Assembly (NCBI GenBank): GCA_963836695.1
Contig: CAWIKX010000006.1
Span: 376,170-440,169 of the forward strand
Source: Roseiarcus sp963836695
GTDB taxonomy: Bacteria; Pseudomonadota; Alphaproteobacteria; Rhizobiales; Beijerinckiaceae
DNA: 64,000 bases
Reading direction: 5' to 3'
A program made the position numbers and the translations under genes. Positions 34,913 to 44,866 of the stretch are shown here, piece by piece (within the stretch, counting starts at the first letter, position 1; each line of letters opens with the position of its first letter). The notes under the pieces were generated by a model, which saw nothing but the letters and a program-made list of their open reading frames with translations, searched no databases and was not told the origin of the DNA.

Positions 34913-35665
34913 TTAAGTGGCGCGGGCGACCTGGAAGCCGGCGAATGACTGGCTAACAGGCATGAGCTCGAGCCGGTTGATATTGAGGTGCGGCGGGAGC
35001 TCAGCCACCCACAACATCGTCGCCGCGATGTCTTCGCCGCTCATAGGCTTCGCGCCACGGTAAAGCGCCTCCGACGCCGCCTGATCGCCGCCACTGCGCA
35101 CCAATGTGAATTCGGTCTCGACCATGCCCGGCTCGATCGACGTCACGCGCACGCCGGTGCCGTGCAAATCGCTGCGCAGCCCAAGTGAAAACTCCTTCAC
35201 GAACGCCTTGGTTCCCGAATAGACGTTGCCGCCCGTATAGGGGTAATTCGCGGCGACCGACGACAGGTTGATGATCGCGCCGCGCCGGGCAATCAAGCCG
35301 GGCAGCAATTTGTGAGTGAGAGAGACAAGCGCGGTCACATTCGTGGCGATCATCGTCTTCCAGTGGGCAAGATCGGCGGTTTGCGCAGGATTGCGTCCCA
35401 GAGCGAGCCCGGCGTTGTTGATCAGGAGATCGATGCCCCGGAATTCCTTGGGAAGCGCGGCCAGCGCGGCGTCTCGCGCCGCTTCATTGGCGACGTCGAA
35501 TGCGAGGGCATGCACCTTATCGGCGCCGACGGCGTCGACCAGCGCCTTGAGGCGTTCGGACCGACGTCCCGTGGCGATGACACGCCAGCCCGCGCCCGTG
35601 AAGGCGCGCGCAGCGGCCTCGCCGATGCCCGAGGTCGCCCCAGTGATGAGAGCAGTTTTGCTCAT
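34913..35665 (-). CDS. SDR-family NADP-dependent 3-hydroxy acid dehydrogenase (YdfG-like)
   Basis: 250 residues of the classical short-chain dehydrogenase fold. It has the cofactor motif TGATSGIGEAAAR with an Arg pair after strand 2 (ATGRRSERL, favouring NADP), NNAGLALG, the catalytic Ser in INLSSVAANYPY and the YxxxK motif YSGTKAF. The phrase GVRVTSIEPGMVETEFTLVR is characteristic of YdfG, which oxidises L-allo-threonine and serine or reduces malonic semialdehyde. The ATG at 35665 follows AGGGGGATTGC and removes nine non-homologous residues of the longer frame. Confidence 0.9.
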   Translation of the reverse strand: MSKTALITGATSGIGEAAARAFTGAGWRVIATGRRSERLKALVDAVGADKVHALAFDVANEAARDAALAALPKEFRGIDLLINNAGLALGRNPAQTADLAHWKTMIATNVTALVSLTHKLLPGLIARRGAIINLSSVAANYPYTGGNVYSGTKAFVKEFSLGLRSDLHGTGVRVTSIEPGMVETEFTLVRSGGDQAASEALYRGAKPMSGEDIAATMLWVAELPPHLNINRLELMPVSQSFAGFQVARAT

Positions 35666-35742
35666 GCAATCCCCCTTTTGATCGCCGTTCACCGCGTCGC
35701 GCGCCGCGCTATATCATGAGAATGTGCCGCTGAACCGGTCGC

Positions 35743-36444
35743 CTAAACGCGCCCGCTTACGGGAATGAGCGCGCCGGTCACCGCCTTCGCTTCATCGGAG
35801 GCGAGAAACAGGATGACCGCGGCGAGATCGGCGGGCGCCACCCAGCGGCTGAAGTCCGCGTTGGGCATGTCGCGCCGGTTCATCGGCGTATCGATGATCG
35901 ACGGCAGCACTGCGTTGACCGTCACCCCCTTAAGCTTCAATTCGTCGGCCAGGCTTTCCGTCAGCCGATGCACGGCGGATTTGCTGGCCGCGTAGGGGCC
36001 GAACCCAGAAGCGGCGTGCAGCGCGGACCCAGCGCCGACATTGACGATGCGGCCCGCGCCGCTTTCGATGAGATAGGGCAGGGCGGCCTTGCAGGCGTTG
36101 AGAGTGGTCTTCACGTTCATCGCGTACATACGATCCCAACTATCGACTTTGCCGTCCCCGATTGTCTCCCATTGAAACCCGCCCGCGATATTGAGGAGCG
36201 CGTCGAGCCGGCCGAATTTGGTCTTGATCGAGGCCATAGCCGTCTCCGCCGCCGCGAGCGACGTCAAGTCGACCCCGCCGATGATCAGCGTGTTGGCTCC
36301 AAGCCGCTCTGCGAAGCCTTGGGGAACGGTCGGCGCATGATCGAGCAACGCGACCGACGCGCCGCGCTTGGCCGCGGTCTCGGCGACAGCGCCGCCCAAT
36401 GCGCCCAAGCCGCCGGTGACGACGATCGTCTTGCCTTGCATCAT
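35743..36444 (-). CDS. Short-chain dehydrogenase/reductase
   Basis: 233 residues. The cofactor site is VTGGLGALGGAVAE. The active site has the usual Tyr-x3-Lys (YAASKSAVHRL), with the Ser position in IVNVGAGSALH replaced by a small residue, as in some family members. LPSIIDTPMNRRDMPNADFS and ADLAAVILFLASDEAKAVTG are typical SDR C-terminal segments. The start overlaps the end of the oxidoreductase gene closely (4 bp gap), implying coupled translation. The residues before the double ATG at 36444/36441 are not homologous. The substrate is unknown. Confidence 0.88.
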   Translation of the reverse strand: MMQGKTIVVTGGLGALGGAVAETAAKRGASVALLDHAPTVPQGFAERLGANTLIIGGVDLTSLAAAETAMASIKTKFGRLDALLNIAGGFQWETIGDGKVDSWDRMYAMNVKTTLNACKAALPYLIESGAGRIVNVGAGSALHAASGFGPYAASKSAVHRLTESLADELKLKGVTVNAVLPSIIDTPMNRRDMPNADFSRWVAPADLAAVILFLASDEAKAVTGALIPVSGRV

Positions 36445-36448
36445 CGTC

Positions 36449-39400
36449 TCAAGCTGCCTTCTCCACCAGCGGCTTCCCAGCCTTGAGTTCATTGAGCGCT
36501 TCAGCCCGCGCTTTTGCAGTCTCGGCGGCGCTCGCCTCCTTTACGTGCCCATATCCACGGATCGCCTCGTAAGAAGCGACCACGCGAACGGCGATCGGAT
36601 GGAACGAGGGCGTCAGGCGCTGGGTCAGATCCGCAACGTCGGCTTCGAACTCGGCGATCAGGCGACGTTCGAGCTTGCGCTCGTCGCTGTTGCGGAACGG
36701 ATCGAGCCACGTGCCGCGGAGGAACTTCAATCGCGCCATGACGCGGAAGGCTTTCATCGCCCACGGGCCGACTTCGCCCTTCTTCATCCGCCCACTTGCC
36801 GGGTCGAGCCGCGCGAACGGCCACGCGCCGATATGGAAATGGAGCTTGAAGTCACCGTCGAATTCACGCGTGAGAGCCTGCTGGAACTCGGGCGCCGCAA
36901 ACAGGCGCGCCACTTCCCATTCGTCCTTGGCGGCGAGCAGCTTGTGATAGGCGCGCGCGGCGGCAGTGGTCAGCGCCTCGCCGAGCCCCGCGTTTCTCTC
37001 CGCCGCGCGCACGCGCTCAATGAGCTCGCGATACCGCGCCGCGTAAGCGGCGTCGCGATAGTCCGTCAGATGCGCGGTGCGGCGATTGAGCAGCGCATCG
37101 AGCGAGGGCGGCTCTGGCGCCAGCTCGTCCAAGCCAACCAGCGTCTCGACGCTCATCGGGTCGTGCCCAGCGCGCCGTCCCCATTCGAACGCCTGCTTGT
37201 TGGCGTCGACGGCGACGCCATTGAGCTCGATTGCGCGATCGATCGCCTCCCGGCGGATCGGAACCAAGCCCCTTTGCCAAGCGGCGCCGAGCATGAACAT
37301 GTTGGACGAGATCGGGTCGCCCATGAGCGCTGCCGCCAGGCGTTGCGCGTCCAGAATGAGAGCCTTGTCGCCAAGGGCGTTTTTCAGCCGTTCGATCAGC
37401 AAGTCCTCGTCCACGCTCCAGTTCGGATTGCGGGCGAAATCGGCGGTCGGGGTCAGATCCGCGGAGATCACAGCGCTCGTCTTGCCGCGCTTGAGCTTGG
37501 AAAGGGATTCGTCGCCTGCGGCGACGATGAGGTCGCAGCCAATCAACGCGTCGGCTTCACCGGTGGCGATGCGGGTCGCATGCAGCGCTTGAGGGTCGCG
37601 CGCGATGCGAACATGTGCGGTCACCGCGCCATATTTCTGGCTCAAGCCCGTCAGGTCGAGATTGGAGCTGAAGAGCCCGTCAAGATACGCGGCAACCGCG
37701 ACCGTCTGGCTGATGGTGACGACACCGGAGCCGCCAATGCCGGCCACGAGGACGCTAAAACGTTCGCCGATCTCTGGCAGGACTGGTTCTGGGACCGGCG
37801 GCAGATACTCACTAAGGGGAGCAGTCGCCTCGGGCTTGCGCAAGGTCCCGCCATGCACCGTGACGAAGCTAGGGCAGAAGCCGTCGATGCAGGAGAAGTC
37901 CTTGTTGCAGCTCGATTGGTTGATGCGCCGCTTGCGCCCGAACTCCGTTTCCAAGGGCTCGATCGCCATGCAATTCGAGACGCGCCCGCAATCGCCGCAG
38001 CCTTCGCAGACTTGCGCATTAATAAAGGTGCGCTTGGCCGGATCGGCCCATTTGCCGCGCTTGCGCAGCCGCCGTCGTTCGGTCGCGCAAGGCTGGTCGT
38101 ACACGATGACCGACACGCCTTTGAATTCACGGAATTCGCGCTGCGTCGCGTCCATCGTATCGCGATGGCGAAGGGTAACGCCCGGCGGCAGCGGGACGCC
38201 GGCGTAACGCTCCGGGTCGTCCGCGACGAGCGCCAGTTTCTTCACGCCCTCCGCAGCGAGTTCGCTCAGGATCTGGACCGGCGTCATGCCGCCCTCGATC
38301 GGCTGTCCGCCGGTCATCGAGACGAAACCGTTGAAGAGGATCTTGTAGGTGATCGGAACATCGGCGGCGATCGCCTGTCGGATCGCGAGCGAACCCGAAT
38401 GGGCGTAGGTGCCGTCGCCAATATTGGCAAACACGTGATCTTGAACGGTGAACGGCTGCTGGCCGAGCCACATGGCGCCTTCGCCGCCCATGTGCGAAGC
38501 CGTCGCGGTCTGTTGCGGATTGACCAGCGTCGCCATCCAGTGGCATCCGATGCCGGCGAGCGCGCGGCTGCCCTCGGGCACCGGGGTCGAACGGTTGTGC
38601 GGGCACCCCGCGCAGAAGCCCGGGCTCCGCATCGGCGCGGGACGATTGCTGAGCGCCGCGCCGGGCGGTTCCGGGGCGCTCAGCGCGCAGTTCGGATCAT
38701 GACTTGAAACCGCCTTGACCAGGACTCCGGCGACGAGTTCGGGCGTGATCTCGCCAAAATTGGGAACTGCGGCTTCGCCCGGTGAAGCGTCGAAGGCGAG
38801 CCCGTCGAAATACTTGCCTACGATGCGCGGCGCCCTCGGATCGCGATAGAGGATCGAGCGAATTTGATCCTCGAGCAGCGGGCGCTTCTCCTCGATCACG
38901 ACGATGAGATCGAGGCCGCGGGCGAACTCGCGCACGATTACTGGGTCGAGCGGCCACACCATGCCGACTTTGAGGAGACGCAGGCCAAGCGCCGCGCCGT
39001 CATCTTCGACGCCGAGATTGCCAAGCGCTTGCAACAGATCCTGCCACGCCTTTCCTGCGGCGACGACCCCGATTCTCGCGCCCTCGCTGTCGCCAACGAT
39101 GCGGTTGAGGTGGTTGGCGCGCGCGTAAGCAAGAGCGGCGGGAAGCTTGTGCTGGTAGAGCCGCTCTTCCTGCGCGACCGGCGCGTCAATGGTCCGCGCC
39201 CATAAGCCGTGCGGCGGGGAGTTCGGCCGTGGCGGAGCAACGATCTCAGGCAAGTCGGGACCGACATAAACCGTGCCGCCGCCTTCAGCCACGTCGGTCA
39301 CCACCTTCATGCCGACCCAACAGCCGGAGAACCGCGACATGGCGAGCCCATGCAGGCCAAAATCGAGCAGCTCCTGGGTGTTCGACGGATAGATGACCGG

Positions 39401-39917
39401 CATGCCGACGGCGATGAACAACGTGTCGGAGAAATTGACCGCGGTCGAAGATTTCGCGCCGTGGTCGTCGCCCGCTAGCGCGAGCGCGCCGCCCTTGGGC
39501 GAGACGCCGGCGAAATTGGCGTGGCGCAGCGCATCGGCCGATCGGTCGACGCCCGGCCCCTTGCCGTACCAAACGCCGAACACGCCATCGACCGTCGCGC
39601 CGGGAAAGTTGTTCAGTTGCTGGGCGCCCCAAATCGCCGTTGCGGCGAGGTCCTCGTTGAGACCTGGGCGGAAGACGATGTTGTGTTGCTTGAGTTGCTG
39701 CGCCGCGCGCCACAGTTCGATGTCATAGCGCCCGAGCGGCGAGCCGCGATAGCCGGAAATATATCCGCCCGTGTTGAGGCCGGCCGCTGCGTCGCGCAGG
39801 CGTTGCTGAATGGGCAGGCGCACCAGCGCCTGCGTCCCGGTCATGTAGACCCAGCCCTCGGACGCGGTGTAGCGCGAGTTCGAGAGTCGCCTCCGGCCGG
39901 GCGAGGGCGACGTTCAT
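36449..39917 (-). pseudogene. Indolepyruvate ferredoxin oxidoreductase, fused (one frameshift near the start)
   Basis: A protein of about 1155 residues that fuses the alpha and beta subunits of indolepyruvate:ferredoxin oxidoreductase. From the N-terminus: pyrophosphate domain (TGGYISGYRGSPLGRYD), CAGCPHNRSTPVP, the TPP motif GDGTYAHSGSLAIRQAI, Fe-S cysteines CEGCGDCGRVSNC and SSCNKDFSCIDGFC, then the gamma-type domain VAGIGGSGVVTISQT. It decarboxylates aryl-pyruvates to acyl-CoA with reduced ferredoxin. The true N-terminus MNVALARPEATL is out of frame. It joins YTASEGWVYMTGTQALVRLP if one A is removed from GAACTC (39876-39881 on the plus strand, written GAGTTC). I regard the break as a probable sequence error. 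Confidence 0.9.
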
Positions 39918-39947
39918 GACAGCATCCACTCCTGATTTTGGCGACGG

Positions 39948-40264
39948 CTATGCGCCGCGCTCAGGTTCGCCGCCGAGGCGGGCGAGGTAGCCCGGCAACG
40001 CATCGTCGAATTCCGGAAAGTAACGCCGAACGACGTTCGTGTCGAACGCGCTCAAGATCGATTCCTTCGGCTCGCGATCGATGAGAAACCGCATCATCGC
40101 CTCGACGCACCGCGGAGGTTCGGCGCCGAGCCTCGCCCAGCGCCGGGCTTCGTCGGCCCCAATCGTGACACGGTGTCGGCTTTCCCCGCTGCGTCGCGGA
40201 CGATCACGTCGAAATCATGCTCGGCGCGAGGATCAGGAGTGACGGAAATCGAAGGTTCGCTCAT
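39948..40264 (-). pseudogene. Small hypothetical protein, one frameshift
   Basis: A minus-strand gene of about 105 codons, open in one frame from the ATG at 40264 (MSEPSISVTPDPRAEHDFDV) to about 40170 and then in another to the TAG at 39948 (RWARLGAEPPRCVEAMMRFL, then REPKESILSAFDTNVVRRYF and LPGYLARLGGEP). One missing base near 40166-40172 accounts for the break. The ATG is preceded by GGATAGCGAGAG. The predicted whole protein is short, acidic and without a signal peptide. I do not recognise the family. It lies directly upstream of the indolepyruvate oxidoreductase gene, with which it may be co-transcribed. Confidence 0.6.
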
Positions 40265-40477
40265 CTCTCGCTATCCACTTGGCGTTATTTCAGATGTGCA
40301 GCGGCGCGTGAACACGAGACCGCGCCGCACGGGCGTTGACTTCTGAACGCACATTCTACAGAAGAGGCGCCCCACCCGCCACGCTCGCCTCGGTGTCCCT
40401 GAAGATCAGCGGCAATTACGCGTCGTCTAGGCGTCAAAGTTTGACACCAGGGGAGAAGCGATTTCTTACCCTTACTG

Positions 40478-40502
40478 GGAACAAACTCGGCCGTCACGCG
40501 TT
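40478..40502 (+). promoter_or_regulatory. Candidate EcfG-type (general stress) promoter of the trehalose operon
   Basis: GGAAC at 40478-40482 and CGTT at 40499-40502 are separated by exactly 16 bp, the consensus of the alphaproteobacterial general stress sigma factor EcfG. It lies 125 bp upstream of otsB in the same direction. The rest of the 362 bp gap (40265-40626) holds no gene I can support. Trehalose synthesis genes are known EcfG targets in several Rhizobiales. Confidence 0.78.
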
Positions 40503-40626
40503 TTGGGCGGCGTGATCCAGGGTGTTCCTGGGGAAAACGATGGACGCGGCGCGCGCCGCCACACCATGACCACGTTGTCGCCCAAAAACCTGCTTAGGTC
40601 GGGCGACGGGGGCAAAGGAGTTCCGG

Positions 40627-41412
40627 GTGGACGAATTGAACGCGCCGGGCGTAGAGGGCGCGAGGGCGGGCGCTGTGGCGCCGTTAGGCGACGCTCCGCT
40701 TGCTCTTTTTCTCGATGTCGATGGGACTCTGCTGGACTTGGCGGCGCGTCCCGAGGAGGTTGTGACGCCGGCTGGACTGGTTTCGACGCTGGCGGAGGCG
40801 GAGCGCAAGCTTGCTGGCGCACTGGCGCTCATCAGTGGCCGCTCCATCGGCGATATCGACCGCCTCTTCACGCCGCTGCGGCTGAGGGTGAGCGGAGTGC
40901 ATGGGGCGGAGATCCGTTTCGATCCCAACGCTTCAACGGCGCCTCCGACGGCCGCCGATTTGCCTCAGTCGTTGCTCGACGCGCTAAGACGGGCAGTCGA
41001 GCCGTTTCCCGGCGTGTTCGTTGAAGACAAGCGCTTCAGCTTCACCGTTCATTATCGACTGGCGCCGGCCGCCGAACGGCCGCTGCGCGACATCGTCGAA
41101 CAGCTCGTGGAATCGATTCCGATCCGGGTAGACCTCATGGACGCGCATTGCGCGATCGAGATCAAGAGCCCCTGTTTTGACAAAGGCGGCGCGATCGCGG
41201 CGTTTCTCTCCACCTCTACGTTTCGTGGACGCACCCCGATCTTCATCGGCGACGATACGACCGACGAAAGCGGTTTCGCGCTCGTCAGCGCGCGCGGAGG
41301 GTTCGCCTATTCGGTCGGCAGCCCGCGTACGGGCGCGATTGGCGCGTTCTCGGGACCGCGAGCGGTCCGCGGGTGGCTCGCCGAATTCGCCGAGCGGGGA
41401 ACGACCGCATGA
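40627..41412 (+). CDS. otsB: Trehalose-6-phosphate phosphatase OtsB
   Basis: 261 residues of the HAD superfamily. Motif I is LFLDVDGTLLDL (Asp30 nucleophile, Asp32). ALISGRSIGDIDRLF and RLRVSGVHGAEIR are typical of OtsB, CFDKGGAIAAFL supplies the motif III lysine, and FIGDDTTDESGFALV is motif IV. It removes phosphate from trehalose-6-phosphate made by OtsA. The start is a GTG with a strong AAAGGAG ribosome-binding site. Its stop overlaps the ATG of the GH15 gene (ATGA). It is the first gene of a three-gene operon behind the EcfG-type promoter. Confidence 0.95.
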   Translation: MDELNAPGVEGARAGAVAPLGDAPLALFLDVDGTLLDLAARPEEVVTPAGLVSTLAEAERKLAGALALISGRSIGDIDRLFTPLRLRVSGVHGAEIRFDPNASTAPPTAADLPQSLLDALRRAVEPFPGVFVEDKRFSFTVHYRLAPAAERPLRDIVEQLVESIPIRVDLMDAHCAIEIKSPCFDKGGAIAAFLSTSTFRGRTPIFIGDDTTDESGFALVSARGGFAYSVGSPRTGAIGAFSGPRAVRGWLAEFAERGTTA

Positions 41413-43214
41413 GCGAGGGCACTCAAACCAAAAGGCAGAATCTCGACCTCGCCCTGATCGGCAACAGCTGCGCGGCGGCGTTCGTCGACCAGAACGCTCG
41501 GATCGTGTGGTGGTGTTTCCCCCATTTCGCTTCCGATCCCGTGTTCTCGCGGCTTTTGGCTGGCGACGAGGAGAAAGGGTTTTGCGACGTTGTCCTCGCA
41601 AACCTCGTCAAGACCAAGTCGCAGTATGTGCGCAACACGGCGATTGTGGAAACCATTCTCACCGACGCGAACGGCGGCAAGGTGCGGATCTCTGACTTCG
41701 CGCCCAACTTCGAGCGGTTTGAGCGCGTATACAGGCCCCCGCAGATCATTCGGCGCATCGAACCGATCGCGGGCTTGCCTCGCATTACGATCCGGGTGCG
41801 CCCGACGCATAGTTATGGTCGTCCGACGACCAATTTCGTCGTCGGCTCCAATCACATTCGTTACTTGGACGGCAGCCAAGTTCTGCGCCTGAATTCCGAC
41901 GCGCCGCTTTCCTACATCGTCAACGAAATCTCGTTCCCGCTGACTCGGCCGGTCAACCTCATATTCGGACAGGACGATCCTTTCCTTAGCGCCATCGAGA
42001 CCACTTCGCGCGAATTCCTCGACCGCACGCGCGACTATTGGCACGCCTGGGTGCGCTATCTGGCGCTCGCCTACGAATGGCAAGTGGAGGTAGTGCGCGC
42101 GGCGATCACGCTCAAGCTTTGCAGCTTCGCTGAGACGGGCGCCATTGTCGCGGCGCATACGACGTCGATTCCGGAGGCGCCTTCGTCGTCGCGAACCTGG
42201 GACTACCGCTATTGCTGGTTGCGTGACGCCTATTTCGTGGTCGATGCGCTGAACCGGCTCGGCGCCACGCAGATCATGGAATCCTACATCAACTACATCA
42301 CCACCATTGCGTCGGTGGACGAGGAGATGCAGCCGCTGCACGGAATTGTGCCCTTCACACCGCTCGAAGAATGGACCGCGCCCGACCTCAAAGGCTTTCT
42401 GGGCATGGGCCCGGTGAGGGTCGGCAACCAGGCGGCGACTCAGCGGCAGAACGACGTTTATGGCAGCGTCGTTCTCGCGGCGACGCAGATGTTCGTGGAC
42501 GAGCGGCTGCCCAAGATGGGCGACGAGTCGCTGTTCCGGCTGCTCGAGGGCCTCGGCGAGCGCGCGATTGTGAACGCCTTCGAACCCGATGCGGGTTTGT
42601 GGGAATATCGAACCCGCGCGCTTCCCCACACCTATTCGGCTACGCTGTGCTGGGCGGCCTGCGATCGGCTCGCTGGCATTGCGCGCAGACTCAAAATCGC
42701 CGACCGCGCCGCATACTGGGCGGCGAACGCGCGCTCCTTGCGGAAGCGAATTCTGGACGAAGGATGGGATGAGCAGCGAGGCGCCTTGACCGGCGCATTC
42801 GGCTCGCCTGATCTTGACGCCAGCGTCCTCCTGGTGGCCGACCTCGGACTCTTGTCCTCGAGCGATCCCCGATTCATCAAGACCTGCGACACGATTGGAC
42901 GCGAGCTCACGCGCAATGGTCGGATCATGCGTTACACCGCGCCCGACGATTTCGGCGCGCCAGAGACGGCGTTTCTGGCATGCAACTTCTGGTACATCGA
43001 CGCTCTCTATCAGATCGGCCGGAAGGACGAAGCGCGGGAGTTCTTCGAATCAATTCTCGCGCACCGCAACGCTTACGGACTTCTCTCGGAGGATATCCAT
43101 CCTGACGCGGGAGAGCTGTGGGGAAACTTGCCTCAGACATACTCCATGGCAGGAATCATCAATAGCGCAACGCGGCTGTCGTCGAGTTGGGAGGAAGCAT
43201 GGGCGCGCGACTGA
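41409..43214 (+). CDS. Glycoside hydrolase family 15 protein (glucoamylase/trehalase-like)
   Basis: 601 residues. The (alpha/alpha)6 barrel marks of GH15 are present: SRTWDYRYCWLRDAYFVVDA, VDEEMQPLHGIVPFTPLEEW, NQAATQRQNDVYGSVVLAA, and the late segment FNLPQT-like GNLPQTYSMAGIINSA. The N-terminal domain opens DLALIGNSCAAAFVDQNARI. Members in trehalose operons hydrolyse trehalose or alpha-glucans. No signal peptide is seen, so it is cytoplasmic. It starts on the ATGA overlap with otsB, and otsA begins 16 bp before its end. A hydrolase between two biosynthetic genes suggests control of the trehalose pool (inference). Confidence 0.92.
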   Translation: MSEGTQTKRQNLDLALIGNSCAAAFVDQNARIVWWCFPHFASDPVFSRLLAGDEEKGFCDVVLANLVKTKSQYVRNTAIVETILTDANGGKVRISDFAPNFERFERVYRPPQIIRRIEPIAGLPRITIRVRPTHSYGRPTTNFVVGSNHIRYLDGSQVLRLNSDAPLSYIVNEISFPLTRPVNLIFGQDDPFLSAIETTSREFLDRTRDYWHAWVRYLALAYEWQVEVVRAAITLKLCSFAETGAIVAAHTTSIPEAPSSSRTWDYRYCWLRDAYFVVDALNRLGATQIMESYINYITTIASVDEEMQPLHGIVPFTPLEEWTAPDLKGFLGMGPVRVGNQAATQRQNDVYGSVVLAATQMFVDERLPKMGDESLFRLLEGLGERAIVNAFEPDAGLWEYRTRALPHTYSATLCWAACDRLAGIARRLKIADRAAYWAANARSLRKRILDEGWDEQRGALTGAFGSPDLDASVLLVADLGLLSSSDPRFIKTCDTIGRELTRNGRIMRYTAPDDFGAPETAFLACNFWYIDALYQIGRKDEAREFFESILAHRNAYGLLSEDIHPDAGELWGNLPQTYSMAGIINSATRLSSSWEEAWARD

Positions 43215-44647
43215 TCATCGTCTCCAACCGCGTCGCGGTGCCTGAAACTCCCCGCACGCCGCTCGCCGGGGGAATGGCGGTTGCGGTGAAGGCTGCGCTC
43301 AAGAATCGCAACGGAATGTGGTTTGGCTGGAGTGGCAAGGTCTCCGAGGAGCCGAACGGGGAGCCTCAGGTCGTTGACATCAATAAAATGACGTATGTCC
43401 TCATTGATCTGTCGCAAAACGACATTCAGGAATATTACAACGGCCTAGCCAACAGCGTGTTGTGGCCGATCCTTCACTACCGCGTCGATCTGCAGGAATA
43501 TTCGCGGGCTGACGCCAGCGGTTATATCCGAGTGAACCGCATGTTCGCCGACCGCCTGAGCGGGCTACTGAGGGAGGATGACGTCGTTTGGGTGCACGAT
43601 TATCATTTGATGTTGCTGGGACGCGAATTGCGCTCGCGCGGGCATCGCAACACAATTGGATTTTTCCTTCACACGCCCTGCGCGCCGCCTGACATTCTCC
43701 AAACCCTGCCCCACCACCGAGAGATCCTTGGCGGCCTTGCCTATTACAACCTGGTCGGTTTCCAGACGGAAAATGATCGCGACAACTTTGCCCACTACCT
43801 GACTTCGCAAGGCGCCACCCAGAACCGATCCAGCTATGAATTCGAAGGGCAGAGAGTCCGGCTGGGCGCTTTCCCGGTGAGCATAGAGACCAAGGCGTAT
43901 ACGCGCCTTGCGCGCAACGCGGGTCGCTCGGCGATGGTGGCCCTGGTGCGCGAAAGCCTGGGTGGGAACAAGCTCATACTTGGCGTTGATCGACTCGACT
44001 ATTCGAAAGGCATTCCAAACCGGGTGAGAGCTTTCGAGCGGCTGCTTGAGAACAATCCGGAGTGGCGCGGCAACGTGACGCTGTTGCAGGTTACGCCAAA
44101 GAGCCGTTCCGACATTAAGCAATATGGCGATATCGAAAGCGAATTGACCGCCCTCATAGGCAAGGTGAACGGCCAGTATGGCGATCCGGCCTGGACGCCG
44201 ATTCGCTACGTCAACCGTTCTCATTCGCGCACAGTTCTTGCGGGGCTTTATCGCGCGGCGGACGTCGCGATGGTGACACCGCTCCGCGACGGCATGAATC
44301 TGGTCGCCAAGGAATATCTGGCGGCTCAGGATCCGGATGATCCGGGCGTGCTTGTGCTGTCGCAATTCGCCGGCGCGGCGAAAGAGCTCACCGGCGCGCT
44401 GATCGTCAATCCGCATGAAGCCGATGCGGTGGCGGCGGCGCTGAAGCGCGCTTTGGAGATGCCTTTGGCCGAGCGCCGCGAGCGTCACGGGCCGATGCTT
44501 GAACATCTCATGGAAAACGATGTCAGGAAGTGGGCTGAGGATTATCTCGCCACTCTGGTGGAAGGCGCGCCCACCCGCCGTCTGCTCGAGGGCATACGCG
44601 CTCTCTTCGGCGTCTCCTCGGAGAATGGGCCGTTGGCCTTCCGCTAG
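43199..44647 (+). CDS. otsA: Alpha,alpha-trehalose-phosphate synthase OtsA
   Basis: 482 residues, a GT20 glycosyltransferase making trehalose-6-phosphate from UDP-glucose and glucose-6-phosphate. Signatures are LIIVSNRVAVPE, the substrate loop GGMAVAVKAAL, SVLWPILHYRVDL, VWVHDYHLMLLGREL, GVDRLDYSKGIPNRVRAFER and the C-terminal ATPLRDGMNL-type segment (TPLRDGMNLVAKEYLAA). The ATG at 43199 follows GGAGGAAGC and overlaps the end of the GH15 gene. It is the last gene of the operon. A convergent mpl gene begins 219 bp beyond. Confidence 0.97.
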   Translation: MGARLIIVSNRVAVPETPRTPLAGGMAVAVKAALKNRNGMWFGWSGKVSEEPNGEPQVVDINKMTYVLIDLSQNDIQEYYNGLANSVLWPILHYRVDLQEYSRADASGYIRVNRMFADRLSGLLREDDVVWVHDYHLMLLGRELRSRGHRNTIGFFLHTPCAPPDILQTLPHHREILGGLAYYNLVGFQTENDRDNFAHYLTSQGATQNRSSYEFEGQRVRLGAFPVSIETKAYTRLARNAGRSAMVALVRESLGGNKLILGVDRLDYSKGIPNRVRAFERLLENNPEWRGNVTLLQVTPKSRSDIKQYGDIESELTALIGKVNGQYGDPAWTPIRYVNRSHSRTVLAGLYRAADVAMVTPLRDGMNLVAKEYLAAQDPDDPGVLVLSQFAGAAKELTGALIVNPHEADAVAAALKRALEMPLAERRERHGPMLEHLMENDVRKWAEDYLATLVEGAPTRRLLEGIRALFGVSSENGPLAFR

Positions 44648-44866
44648 GGTCGAAACTCATCGGTTATTAAGTTGGGGGGCTGCTTCGGGCAGATAAAGAC
44701 AATTCCGGCCTGATGGCTCCGCCGCGTAAGCCGCTAGAGTGTCTGGCGGTGGTTTACCGCGCAAATTCTGATACCTACGCGTAGGGAGAGCGGCTCCGCT
44801 CGCCCAACGCCGATGCTCAAGCCAATCCCTTGATCAGTCTCGGAGTGGGGTTGGACCCGCACACAC

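Noticed and set aside
36368..38707. A 779-codon open frame on the plus strand
   Set aside because: It is antisense to the indolepyruvate oxidoreductase, whose Fe-S and TPP motifs are unmistakable. The shadow has no domain.
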